In this document: piece by piece, positions 1 through 10,435 of the stretch | Layout of the letters: each line of letters starts with the position of its first letter | Numbering within the stretch: position 1 is the first letter of the stretch | NCBI RefSeq assembly: GCF_937616625.2 | Contig: NC_065576.1 | Span: 35,490,628-35,554,627 of the forward strand | From: Mercurialis annua | Lineage: Eukaryota; Streptophyta; Magnoliopsida; Malpighiales; Euphorbiaceae | DNA length: 64,000 nt | Direction of reading: 5' to 3' | Program-made: the position numbers and the translations under genes | The notes under the pieces: model-generated | Seen by the model: only the letters and a program-made list of their open reading frames with translations | What the model was told of the DNA's origin: nothing | Database searches by the model: none

Positions 1-163
1 GCTTCAGGGATTGGAGTCCCAGTGCATGTGCCAGGGTCTCAAAATGGCTATGCAACAGCGCCAAATGCCTAGTCAGGCTTACAGGATGGCTCAGGACTTG
101 CCATCCATGTGCGGGCTGAAACAAAGCAGATGCGATGAGTTTGGATCACAAGAGATTTTCTAA
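1..163 (+). CDS. 2S albumin seed storage protein, 3' part (gene runs off the left edge)
   Basis: The window opens inside a 2S albumin gene. Reading from base 2 gives 53 residues ending at TAA 161-163. The frame contains the large-subunit signature: a Cys-x-Cys pair (CMC, residues 8-10 of the fragment) followed by two more spaced cysteines (SMCGLK and SRCDEF). These are the last four of the eight conserved cysteines that form disulfides in napin-type 2S albumins, which are stored in seed protein-storage vacuoles. The Gln/Met-rich stretch QQRQMPSQAYRM is typical of these nitrogen- and sulfur-rich storage proteins. The frame is open here, so nothing visible suggests decay, but the N-terminal half is outside the window. 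A related, damaged copy lies at 2917-3241, so this is probably a tandem family. I am sure of the family and not of expression. Confidence 0.85.
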   Translation, partial: LQGLESQCMCQGLKMAMQQRQMPSQAYRMAQDLPSMCGLKQSRCDEFGSQEIF

Positions 164-529
164 GTGAAAGTAATGGTGATGTACGTAGTACGTAATAATA
201 ATAATAACAATAATGTAATAAAAGATTGTGACTACATATAGCTTGTAGACACTGGCTATTATAATGATCATATATATTATCGTGGGGAAATATACTTTTT
301 TATGGTTATATGATATTAAACTATGAAGGATCGATACATGTTTCTTTTAGTTTTATCCACAAAACTATAGTGCTATAATAAAATATTTTTAATTATTCTA
401 TGTAAATAAAATGTTTGCATCAAATACTATTAACATGCTTTATTTTTTTCCACTCTGTTTTTTATTTTTATAAAAATATTGATTCTTAGTTGAAAAATAT
501 GGTAATCTTATTTCACAAATTTATTTGTA
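164..529. other. 3' flank of the first 2S albumin gene, AT-rich
   Basis: This holds the presumed 3' UTR, with an (aat)n run near 197-215. The segment with 'atagcttgtagacactggc' (about 238-256) resembles the 3' flank of the second albumin copy near 3329, which supports duplication of the whole gene. Nothing else is recognisable before the Helitron end at 530. Confidence 0.4.
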
Positions 530-1069
530 CTAGTTTCGCATTACGTGCTACGCACGTGGCTCGTAACGTAACTCGTCAATGTACATATTTATTATAATTA
601 TATCAATTTTTATTTATATTTAATATTAAATTAGTTAAGAATTTTTATAAAAGTAAATATAATATATTTGGTTATTAAATTTTTTTCATACTGAATTTAT
701 TTTTCTTTAGGTTTTATTATAAACATAATTAAATAATTAACTTAATATTATTAATAATATCTTTAAAAATAATAAGAATGAAATTTAAAGAATAATATAT
801 TGATCAAATACAGTGTTTTAATTTTGTAATTCAATCAAATTAAAAAATAGGTATTTTCTACTAATTTAGAGACAATTTAGTTATTTTTTACATACTAAAA
901 TCTAAATTGGAGATAATTTAGCTACCTATTCTAATTAGGACTTTAATTATAATAGTAATTAATTAAATAATTAATTAGTTAATGACTATAAAAAAAATTT
1001 AATAATAAACTGAAAATGATTATTCAGTAAATTTGTCTGTCCCACCCCCTCCGTGCTTTTATATATAGA
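530..1069 (-). mobile_element. Non-autonomous Helitron, 540 bp
   Basis: Read on the minus strand, the element starts with TC at 1069-1068 (TCTATATATAAAAGCACGG...) and ends with CTAG at 533-530. A perfect 6-bp hairpin with a 3-nt loop (ACGTGC-GTA-GCACGT, 543-557) lies 9 nt before the CTAG end. The host base before TC is A and the base after CTAG is T, as expected for Helitron insertion between A and T. There is no coding capacity. The 5' end resembles that of the element at 3546-5435, so the two share a family. Confidence 0.8.
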
Positions 1070-1754
1070 TATAGATATAGATATATATCATTGTTCATTT
1101 GATGAAATTTAACTTATGACCCAAAAACAAAATCCATTTTTTTAGGATTCCAAATTATACAAGTAATCTAATTCAAATCTCTCAATATATGTCTCATTGT
1201 TTCACAAATTTGTTTTCAAAAATCTTCTCCGGCCACCATTTACGACTTCATCGTCGCCAATAACACTACCATCATCGTTACTTCTAATAAAAGCTTCATT
1301 CTCCAACATCTCCTCATTCCATAAATACACCATCATAAAATTTTAATTTTTAAATCTTCATGAAAATTGTAACAGTGAAAACAAGATTTAATACTTGGAA
1401 ACTAGTGCATGCCACATTAGTGCTATGTATACACCATATGAGTAAAATTTTATAGTTGGACATTATTAAAATAAAATCATGCATTTCAAAATAAATTGAA
1501 AATTGTGAATTTTTGTGAAAATTTCATAAAAAAAATTGTTTTTTTTTTTGTTCATTTGGCCTAATTTAAAATAACACTACACATAAAATTTGTGTAGAAC
1601 AGTTTGATATACACAAAGCAGACTGAAAACTATAACTAAAGTAATTATTTTATTAAAACTTTATAGTTCAAAAAATAAACCAATAGTATTAGAACAATAG
1701 CTTATTATCTTATATTGAGATATATATTTTTGTTAGAATTGATAATAAATCTAC
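1070..1754. other. Intergenic, AT-rich; short (tagata)n tract
   Basis: A short tagata/atagat microsatellite lies at about 1063-1088, abutting the Helitron 5' end. The remainder is low-complexity AT-rich DNA with no supported gene. Confidence 0.4.
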
Positions 1755-2127
1755 TGCTTAATGTCTTAAAAAAAATTTCGACCTTTCATCCCCTTTTCAA
1801 TCCTATCCTGACGTTGAAAATTTGTTAATTTTACTCTGTTTTATATTTTTTTTCATTACAATTGTACCTTGAAGCATAAAATTAACCTTTTTTTATTTGA
1901 CAAAAATTCAAAACAACTTCTTTAAAAATGCTCAATTTAATATAAAAAGTTAATCTAATGCAAAAATGGTCAATTTAGAAATTGTTTTTGAACTTTTGTC
2001 ATATAAAAAAAGGTCAATATGCTTTAGGATACAATTGAAATGAAAAAATATAAAATAGGGTAAATTGCAACGTTAAGGTAGAATTGAAAAGAGAATAAAA
2101 AGTCGGGAGTTTTTAAGATATTAGGCC
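1755..2127. mobile_element. Mutator-like foldback MITE, 373 bp
   Basis: The two arms (from TGCTTAATGTCTTAAAA at 1755 and ending TTTTAAGATATTAGGCC at 2127) are long imperfect inverted repeats occupying most of the element. The flanks are TAAATCTAC (1746-1754) and TAAATCTAT (2128-2136), a 9-bp target duplication with one mismatch. Long inverted repeats with 9-bp duplications are the Mutator-like pattern. There is no coding sequence. Confidence 0.7.
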
Positions 2128-2814
2128 TAAATCTATTAGATTGCTTTCAAAATATGCAAATTTCAAGAATATAATTTCAAAATCAAAAGTAATATAAAAA
2201 AAGAATTCTATTATTTATAAGTATTTTTTTTATTAATGTAAATATTATATATATAATATTTCTATATTTATACTTTATATATCATTTAGTCCAGAGTAAA
2301 AACAATCTTTGTTCCGCCAAGTAATTAATCATAAAAGTATCTAAACTATTATTTTTTATATTTTAATGACTAAGTTTTGATTTATTTTATTTTTATTATC
2401 AAACTTTAATTTATTTTAACGAAAGTTTTTCCAGTCAAAAAATATATGACAGCCAGATTTTGTAATGTAACAATCAGTTTTTTAAATTTTGTTTATCATG
2501 TATGTATAATTTTTTTTTAGAGAAGAATTTTTAGGTTGAATGCGCAAATAAAAAAGTTCAGATAAAAAATGAAATCTGATTGCCACATACAATTTTAGCT
2601 AGAATTAAAATTTAATAATTAAATTAATAGAAAAATAATAATTATACGCAAATTAAAATAAATGAAAATTTAATACTAAATTTAAAAATATATATGTAAT
2701 TTTAGTACCTTTAGAATCAATTCTTGGTTCCGCGGCTGTCTATATTCAAATATTTTTAGTCCGTAAAAATAAAAAGTTACACGTTTCCGAATTCAAATTT
2801 ACAATGCATCACCA
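2128..2814. other. Intergenic, AT-rich, no gene seen
   Basis: Poly-A/T-rich sequence. I see no gene and no transposon end that I can support. Confidence 0.4.
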
Positions 2815-2913
2815 ATGGGGTTGGTTCAATTGGTAAGCGCCTTGATATCGCTTAAACAAGATTTTGGATTCGAGTCTTTGTGAATGCAGAAAATTCCATT
2901 GACAGACTCACCC
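2815..2913 (+). repeat. tRNA-derived SINE head
   Basis: TGGTTCAATTGG (about 2821-2832) matches an RNA polymerase III A box. GGATTCGAGTC (about 2867-2877) matches a B box about 45 bases later. The sequence between them is not a foldable tRNA. The following GTGAATGCAGAAAATTCC...GACTCACCC resembles the body of plant tRNA-type SINEs as I remember them. No 3' tail is seen; the repeat seems to stop against the 2S albumin copy at about 2913-2920. Confidence 0.6.
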
Positions 2914-2916
2914 ACC

Positions 2917-3241
2917 ATGTCAGCTTACCATTTATATAGCCACCATCTTCATAGCTCTCGTGTTCTCGGCCGATGCCTTGGCAAACCGGAACCAGGAAAG
3001 GTGTAGTGAGCAGGAGAATCTTAATCACTGTGTGGATTTTCTGACGGAACGGTATACAAACTACAGCCCACTAGAGGAGCTTGGTGCTTGCTGCAACCAG
3101 CTTTGGGAATTGGAGTCCAACTGCGTGTGCGAAGGTCTCAAAATGGCTCTGGGTCAGGATTTTACTAGGGCTAAAGACTTGCCATTCCTTTGTAGGCTTA
3201 AGGATATCAGATGCCATTTTGGATCCCGTGGGAGTTTCTAA
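2917..3241 (+). pseudogene. 2S albumin copy with disrupted start codon
   Basis: The frame open from 2903 to the TAA at 3239-3241 encodes a hydrophobic signal-like stretch (LTIYIATIFIALVFSADALA, about 2924-2983) and then a compact mature region. That region has all eight 2S albumin cysteines in the order C...C...CC...CxC...C...C (for example ELGACCNQL and SNCVCEGL). The only upstream ATG close by (2917-2919) is out of frame: four bases, not a multiple of three, separate it from the CTT codon that begins the signal peptide. In frame there is a TGA at 2900-2902 and no ATG; the first possible non-ATG start is GTG at 2960, after most of the signal peptide. The rest of the frame is clean, so the break looks recent or is a sequencing error. 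The SINE-like repeat ends immediately upstream and may have removed the native first codons. A functional non-ATG start cannot be excluded. Confidence 0.7.
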
Positions 3242-3545
3242 GGGATGAAGATGTATTCTGGTGTAATATATAGTGAATTAAGATGTAATATGGTGAATAA
3301 TAATCAGTGCCATGATAATGATGATAGCTTGTAGTTATTTACATTATAATTATCATATATATACTTTTTGGCTTAATCTCCATTTTTAGTCTTTTTCGGT
3401 TGTACCCTGATTTTATGATTTTATCCGATTCACTCAAATTAGCATGTTTTGTACTCCATGCTCAAAAATCAAATTGATATTTTCTTACCAGAAAATATGC
3501 CAATTTAATCTTTCATTTTCAACAAATCTTTTAAATAGCATTTAA
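3242..3545. other. 3' flank of the 2S albumin copy
   Basis: Presumed former 3' UTR, containing 'atagcttgtag' in common with the flank of the first copy, then AT-rich DNA up to the Helitron 5' end. Nothing else is seen. Confidence 0.4.
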
Positions 3546-4569
3546 TCTATATTATATACAAAAACACAGATGGAGGAGACAGGTAAATTTATCTAACCGT
3601 CCTTCTAAATTTATTTTTAAATTGATTATTATTAAAAAAAATTATGGCCATTACAAATTATTAATTGACTACTAATTACATCTAAACTTTCTGTCAAATA
3701 TAAAATTATAACCGTCAATTTTCTTTTCTTTTTTCGCTTAAACAATGGTTTATTTTTACCGTTAGCGGTATCCATTTTTTTTATTGCTTAAGAATAAAAT
3801 AAATAGTCGAATTTTTTTTCATCTTTTTTATTTTTATTAGTAAATTTATCGACAAAGCGTATCAATTTCATTATATATACAAATCAAAAATCAGAGATAG
3901 ATCAAGACCTTTCAAGATTGAAGATAAAATCGTTTAAGTTATATTAATTTTTTGATATCTTTATTATAGCGATTGTCATTTTTTTACGAAAGTTATTGTC
4001 CTTTCTCTATGAAAGGTTTGTTTGTCTTTTTTTATGAATGATTCGTGAGTTTTCTGTATACATAGAAGAATTGGATCTTATTATAATAGAGTAGTTATAT
4101 AATTTTTATTTTTTTTCTGTAAGACGATCTGCGAATCAAGATTTGACATCTTGTTTCATATCAGGTCATTAAAAATGGTTATACCCTTTTTATATTTTTA
4201 CACTTATAACTGATTAATTTTAATAGAAGATTAATTCGATTGTAAAAAAAACTTTAAAAAGTACATGAAAAATAATTATAATAAATAAAATAATATAATT
4301 ATAATAAATTTAATTTAACTCCTGAGATATTTATCTATCTAAAAAAAATCTAACTAAATTAACATTTTTTATAATTTTAAAATATATTGATATACCGTTC
4401 TTGACAAAGAACAGACAGTTAACGTTCTTGAGAAAGAACAGAGTTGTTATCTTCAAGAACAGCTCGCCCTTGCTCGGGAGGACGAAAACAACTCGTCCAC
4501 TATAGAGGATGAGCAAGTTGTGCTCGTCGTAAAAAAAAATGAATTCAATTAACATAGTATTATGCTTAC

Positions 4570-5198
4570 TGATGGAGTCTGCCTTCTGAACCGGTGAGTA
4601 AGACCTGCAAAACAGGGTAGAAGCTAACCGGACGGTGGTTGTCCGATTAACTCTCCGATGCTAAAGTCAGTTTAGAGCTTTGAGCAGCGTTTTGTGTATA
4701 TGAATGTAATTGTGATTCTAGGCATACCTCGTGCTCCTTTTATAGTAGTCGAATATACCTAGTAGAGTTGTAGGCAGGTGAATCCTACTTTGCAGGGATT
4801 CGGCGATATCGTAGGGATTCTCCTGATTTGTCGTGATCTACCTTAATCTGATAAGAGTCCTATTTAGGAACGTCTTCCTAAATAGTCTTATCTTCCTAAA
4901 GTAGAGCTTATCCTTCCATATATAGTGTTTGTGTCCGAATAGGACAATACTTCCATTCTTAGTCGATTACCCGAATCCCGGAATTAACGCGCTTTGGGCG
5001 GATCATGTGGGATTCGGTCTTTATTAGCATATCTCCGAATCTCTAAGGATTCGGTCTTTATTAGCATATCTCCGAATCTCTAAGGATTCGGCGTCTCTTC
5101 CCTATCTTCGGATCTTCAGGGGGAGTCCGGTATCATCTAAGAATGGATCTCCTGTGACTCGGCTCCATTATACTTACAATAGGATTCGGTATCCATCA
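4570..5198 (+). mobile_element. Solo LTR, 629 bp
   Basis: It begins TGATGGAGTC and ends GTATCCATCA, so it has the TG...CA termini of an LTR plus a 6-bp terminal inverted repeat. It is flanked by a perfect 5-bp duplication CTTAC (4565-4569 and 5199-5203). A TATA-like CTTTTATAG lies near 4737. It is nested in the Helitron. A diverged reverse-oriented relative occurs around 13260-14330. Confidence 0.75.
5010..5093 (+). repeat. Tandem repeat, about 37-bp unit, inside the solo LTR
   Basis: GGATTCGGTCTTTATTAGC...CTCCGAATCTCTAA occurs twice almost perfectly (from about 5010 and about 5047), followed by the start of a third copy at about 5084. It includes the dyad GATTCGG...CCGAATC. Confidence 0.8.
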
Positions 5199-5435
5199 CT
5201 TACCATTACTATTTATTAATATAATTAATAGTTTTAATTAAATAATAAATATATTTTTTAATCCAGTAAAAATATAAACTAATTTAAAAAAAATATACAT
5301 AAAATATCCTGGTGTAATTATAATAAATTTACTTAATATAATAAACTATAAATAAATATTTTTGATATTAATTTAATTTTAATAATTGTCGAGTCGGATT
5401 ACGAGGCACGTGCGTAGCACGTAATGCGTAACTAG

Positions 5436-6507
5436 TCTTATAAAAAGAACAAAAAAACCTTCTTCCCCATAAATTCAAAGATTAAAAATAAAATTTTATT
5501 TAATTTTTATTTAAATATAACAATATCAAAATATATTCCAACGCCACACTCATTCGACCTCGCCGCATCATTCCGATGTATATTATAATATTTAAATAAT
5601 AATTCATTTATTATCAAATATTTAAATAATGATTTGATTTTAGGATTACCAAGTCCCTCAACTTTATATTTTTAATTTGTCGGGTCCTTAAACTTTCATT
5701 TGGTCTTATTTGATCTCTCAACTTTAGGTTTTTAGCTTATCCGGGCCCTAAATTTTTATGTTGTCTTATTTGGTCCCTATAGTTTTTAGTTTATTTGGTT
5801 CCTGGACTTCCATCTGTTTGAGGACTTGAGGAAGCAAAAAAAATCAAAGTTCAAAGACCAGATAAACTAAATATATAAAATTCAAAAACTAAATAAGACC
5901 AATGGACATTCAGCAACCAGACAAATTAGAAATATATAATTCAGGGATCTTAAAATATGATAATCTTTTTATTTATTATATAAAAACCAGAGATTTATTT
6001 TATCCTTTAAATTAGAAATAAGAAAATGAAATAAGACCAAACTTGTGATTTTGAATAAAAGACCATCAAATTACGCGTTTTGAACAAAAACACCTTTAAA
6101 ATAGACGTATTAACTCGACTGACGTTTTTAATTTCAAATGGACCAATAGTTTGTTGCCAGCCTAATTCCTTCAATTATTTTTTGCCCTCAACAAAAAGGG
6201 TGTTATAATCCAAATTAACGAGTGTTTTTATCCAAATCCATAAGTTTGTAGTTAATAAACATTTTGTGTCAAATTGAGGGAGCAAAATGAACTTTTGTTT
6301 ATATAAAAAAATGAATACCGTTATCTTTCTTTTAACGAACGGGATTTGTTATTCGTCCAATCCAATGTTAGTACTAAAAAACAGTGGAACGAATAATGTG
6401 TTGAGTTTTAAGCTTCTATAACATTCTCGCCCTCTCTATTTCACCGTAGAAGCAGAACATATTCCTTTTTCTGGCTCTGTGTCGAAACGACGTCGGTTGT
6501 TCTGAAA
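5436..6507. other. Upstream region of the oxidoreductase gene, with a decayed foldback
   Basis: A decayed foldback lies at about 5645-5955: 'agtccctcaactttata' on the left is matched in inverse by 'tataattcagggatctt' on the right. I found no clean target duplication. The sequence around 6020-6310 has the same fading style (accaaact... / ...ttttgtgtcaaattgag). From about 6425 the DNA becomes CT-rich (ctcgccctctctatttcacc), as in plant 5' UTRs. TCTATAACA at about 6417 is a possible weak TATA box. Confidence 0.4.
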
Positions 6508-9095
6508 ATGGCGGGGAAGCTGATGCAGGCTGTTCAGTACAACGGCTATGGCGGAGGAGCTGCTGCTTTAAAGGTCATAACTTTCTTAATTATCCTCAGT
6601 TCTGTTTACTCAATTCATTTTGTCTTATATATTATTCGAATTAAGAATTAGACAATCATAAATGGCAGGTTTGGTTACACTTTACAATGGAAATAGTAGC
6701 AAATCTGACTTAGGTTTAAAAAAATGGAAATCATTCTAACAATTGCAATCCGTTCCTAATTTAGTTGCCGGCCTAAAAAAAACAAAAGAAAAAAAAACAT
6801 TTTTCGATCAAATATTGATAGAAATTGCATTTGTAATTTTATCCTTATAGTAGCTATTTTATTCAATTCATCTACTCGGACAAATAGATAGCCGTATTCC
6901 ATTGTTTTCTATAAAAAAAGTTTACCTATCCATTCCAAATCCGCTATTTTTTACTTTTTGAGAGGAGTAGTTATTTCACAAACTTATGGAATAGCAATTC
7001 CATCGTAGTAACTATTCCATGAAATAAAGTAAGGAATAGCTATTCTGAAATAGCTATTCTATTCTTGACCTATTACATGAACCAAACATAGCCTTAGTGA
7101 TTTGCTGTTTTTACTTGCACGGATTATTGTTTTGTTGGATTGATTTAACCCCCTTCTTTTCATGCATTTTAGAGCGAAAACATTTAGTAATGTGTAATTG
7201 TTAGTAGACTTTTTGTGAGCAGGTTATTTTTTTGGTTGAAATGCTTTTAGTGCATCTTCTTAAGTGGTACACCTTTTAAAAGAATTAATTTGTTGGTTGC
7301 AGCATGTGGAAGTTCCAGTCCCAAGTCCAAAAAAAGATGAGGTTTTGATAAAGTTGGAAGCAACAAGTCTAAATCCAGTTGATTGGAAAATGCAATCCGG
7401 GATGCTGCGCCCTTTTCTTCCTCCTAAATTCCCTTACATTCCTGGTAAATGAATTCTGATATCTTGTTCAACCTTCTGCTAACTTACCAGAAATGTAATT
7501 GTTATGCAAAGTTTTATGGAGCTTTAGCTGATATCTATTTCCAGGCTAATGTTTTTGTTCTATCAGCTACTGATGTAGCAGGAGAGATCGTAGAGGTTGG
7601 TCAAGGAATCAAAAATTTCAAAACCGGTGATAAAGTAGTCGCCATGGTTAGCCATTTTGTAAGTTAATCATTTTTTTTCCTGTTGTTGGTATTTAGTTTT
7701 CTTTTTCTTCCAAAGACTGTCAAGCAATTGGCTATCTGTTACATACACCTTAACTCAAAATATACCAATAATTGTTTAGGAGTAACAAAAGGGTTTATCA
7801 TATTAGAAATTTAGAATAAGTGAATGTGGATGAGAATTAAAGAGGGAGAGAAGCTTCATGCGTACCAATGTCACCGAGAAAAGAAGTTTGAGAATTTATA
7901 ATTGCTCTACACTGCTATTGGAAGCACTAAACTGTGAGAAAAATGAGAAAGAAGAAAGAATACATAGCATGGTTATTGACAAATGTGGAAGTATTTGCAT
8001 GGAGTATAGCCAAATTATCCATTCCCCTGATTTTCAAATCTAGGTAATATAAAATCTGCAGTGCAAGAAAAACCAGTGAATTATTGACTTACGTAGTAAA
8101 ACATATCATCTCAGCTGCTTGTTGCTCTGCTGCTCCAGTAACTTTCAGTCCGAAAATTTGATTTCTTTTTGTCATATTGCCATGTAAGTAATAAAATTAT
8201 GCTATTGTGGTGGTGCCTTGTTGCTCTTTAAGTCCAGGGCATTGATTTGAGCATTAAATCCACATTAACGATGATGCTTTAATATTCAAACTAGTTTAGC
8301 ACAATTTGAAAAATTAAAGTTATCTTTCATATGTTAAATTATCAATTTCTTCATCTGTTATTTTTGTTTTGTTTTAAATTATGTTATTTTGATTACTGAT
8401 AACAGAATGGAGGTGGATTAGCAGAGTTTGCAGTGGCTAAGGAGAACTTAACAGTTGCTAGGCCACCTGAGGTTTCAGCAGCTGAGGGAGCTTCCTTACC
8501 AGTTGCTGGTCTCACAGCCCTCCAGGCTCTTACTCAGTCTGCCGGAATAAAACTTGATGGAAGCGGTAAGCAGGCAAACATTCTGATTACTGCTGCCTCA
8601 GGAGGTGTTGGTCACTTTGCAGTTCAGCTGGCAAAGCTTGGAAATACACATGTGACAGCTACTTGTGGAGCTCGTAACCTAGAATTTGTTAAGAGTTTAG
8701 GGGCTGACGAGGTTCTTGATTACAGAACTCCTGATGGGGAAGCTCTTAAGAGCCCATCTGGTCGGAAGTATGATGCAGTTATCCACTGCACTAAGGGGAT
8801 CCCTTGGGGAACTTTTGAGCCTAATTTGAGTGAAAATGGGAAAGTCATAGATATCACTCCGGGTGCTAGTGCGATGATGACATTTGCTCTAAAGAAACTG
8901 ACGTTTTCGAAGAAACACCTAGTGCCACTGCTTCTGATTCCCAAGGGTGAGAACCTGAGATATCTTGTCCAGCTAGTGAAAGACGGGAAACTTAAGGCAG
9001 TCATTGAATCGAAGCACCCATTAAGCAAGGCTGAAGATGCTTGGGCTAAGAGCATTGATGGCCATGCCACTGGAAAGATTATTGTGGAGCCTTAG
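6508..9095 (+). CDS. Chloroplast-envelope quinone oxidoreductase-like protein (ceQORH / zinc-free MDR reductase)
   Basis: Four coding exons fit: 6508-6573, 7303-7444, 7567-7658 and 8406-9095, all with GT-AG introns. They join to 329 residues, the length I recall for Arabidopsis ceQORH (At4g13010), and the protein looks closely similar throughout. Residues 1-100 hold the GroES-like substrate domain (KLEATSLNPVDWK; TDVAGEIVEVG). The nucleotide-binding Rossmann loop AASGGVGHF lies at about 163-171, followed by CGARNLEFVKSLGADEV. The zinc-ligand motifs of alcohol dehydrogenases are absent, as in the QOR branch. The C-terminus HATGKIIVEP is typical. The Arabidopsis protein is known to reach the inner chloroplast envelope without a cleaved transit peptide and to reduce oxidised lipid gamma-ketols with NADPH; the same job here is inference. 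No frameshift or missing exon is seen. Intron 1 (729 bp) and intron 3 (747 bp) are AT-rich, and intron 1 contains MITE-like sequence (accaaacatagcc near 7082). Confidence 0.93.
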
Positions 9096-9915
9096 ATGAA
9101 AGACAATGTCAAATATTTACTGCTGCACAAGGTTTAGCATACAGTATATGATGTTTGTTTGTTTTCTTTGTATTATTTTTCTTCATGTTTCTGTGATTTA
9201 ATGAGTATTCTTACTGTTTATCTGTAAGTCTTATGGCTTCTTATTTTTTTCTATCATGATGTTCTTGTTCTTGATAGCTTAAAAAGTTAAAACATGTCTT
9301 ATACAATAGGCTTAATGATTTAAAAATATCTTTCCTTTTTGACTTTTTTCTTTTATGGTCCCACCTTTTAAAATTCTTAATTTTAACTCATTTTCCAATT
9401 TTCAATTTTAATTATAGTCATTTTTTTATATTGTAGCGGATAAAAATTTAAATATACTTTTTATATTGCTTAACTTTTTAAAAGATATTATGATAAAAAT
9501 GCAAACTGGAACAATATAAAGAAATTTTCCACTCAAATTTAATTTTTTTTAAATAAATGGCTATAATTAAAATTGAAAGTTTGAAAATGTGTTAAAATTG
9601 AAAATTTTGAAAGATGAGATTATAAATGAAAAAAAGTCGAATTCCAGCATAAGTAAGGGTTTTTTTTAACAAATACCCTAAATGTGTTAAAATAATCTAA
9701 ATTTTACTAGAGCAGAAAGAAAAGTTGAAAAATACAATTACCAACTTTCAAATTGCACAAATGACTTTTTTAATTAAAAAAGTACGGTCAACTATTATTA
9801 AGAAAACCAACTGTTATAAAAATAAAAAAAAATCCTGCAAAACTCAAACTTACATATATAGAAAAGATTTCCAAGAATCTTTAACAATCATTCATAACAA
9901 TAACAATTTATTTAA
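9096..9915. other. 3' flank of the oxidoreductase gene, with a decayed foldback
   Basis: The presumed 3' UTR is followed by an imperfect inverted repeat at about 9355-9640 (ggtcccaccttttaaaatt... / ...ttttgaaagatgagatta). Its outer ends no longer match and no duplication was found. No gene is supported. Confidence 0.4.
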
Positions 9916-10252
9916 GGCTTAACCCATATAAAGGTCCCTGTACTTTACACATTTTTTTCCGTAGGTCCTTATACTTCATTTTTGTATTGTTTGGTCCCTG
10001 TACGTACCTATTTTTGATTTTCAGGTCCTTTATGAGTTTTTTCCGGTCCTTTTGTGTGGCTGGAGGAAACAAAAATTGTAAGTAGAGGGACTGGAGGAAA
10101 CAAAAATTGTAAGTAGAGGGACTGGAAAAAACTCATAAAGGACTTGAAAATCAAAAATAGGTAAGTAGAGGGACCAGATAATATAAAAATGAAGTATAAG
10201 GACCTACAGAAAAAAAAGTGTAAAGTACAAGGACCTCTATATGGGTTTGGCC
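9916..10252. mobile_element. Mutator-like foldback MITE, 337 bp
   Basis: The left end GGCTTAACCCATATAAAGG and the right end CCTCTATATGGGTTTGGCC are inverted, and the arms stay complementary inward (ggtccctgtacttta / taaagtacaaggacc). It has a perfect 9-bp target duplication TTTATTTAA (9907-9915 and 10253-10261). The right arm also contains a local duplication of ctggaggaaacaaaaattg. Confidence 0.85.
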
Positions 10253-10435
10253 TTTATTTAAATGTAATTCCCATATATAACGGCAAATACATGATTATTC
10301 AAATACATCATTCTTTAAAAAACAATAACAATTTATTTAACTCAGCTGTAATAATTTCTTCAACAAAAAACGATTTTTTTTAAATAATAAATTTTTACTA
10401 ATAGTTAACTAATGGTTAACTAATATGAAAATTAA

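Larger units (their letters stand above)
3546..5435 (+). mobile_element. Non-autonomous Helitron, 1.9 kb, with nested solo LTR
   Basis: The element starts with TC at 3546 (TCTATATTATATACAAAAACAC) and ends with CTAG at 5432-5435. A perfect hairpin ACGTGC-GTA-GCACGT (5408-5422) lies 9 nt upstream of CTAG. A precedes the 5' TC and T follows CTAG, the expected A/T insertion site. No Rep/helicase gene is present. About 4400-4540 there is a short GC-richer patch with repeated GTTCTTGA.AAAGAACAG motifs that may be captured host DNA; I do not recognise it. A 629-bp solo LTR is inserted at 4570-5198. Its termini are homologous to those of the minus-strand Helitron at 530-1069. Confidence 0.8.

Noticed and set aside
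2815..2890. tRNA gene
   Set aside because: A and B boxes are present, but the sequence between and around them does not give the acceptor and anticodon stems; a SINE head explains it better.
7858..8043. 61-codon frame within the oxidoreductase gene
   Set aside because: Lies wholly inside intron 3 and has no recognisable content.
8720..9070. 116-codon minus-strand frame
   Set aside because: Antisense shadow of exon 4 of the oxidoreductase.
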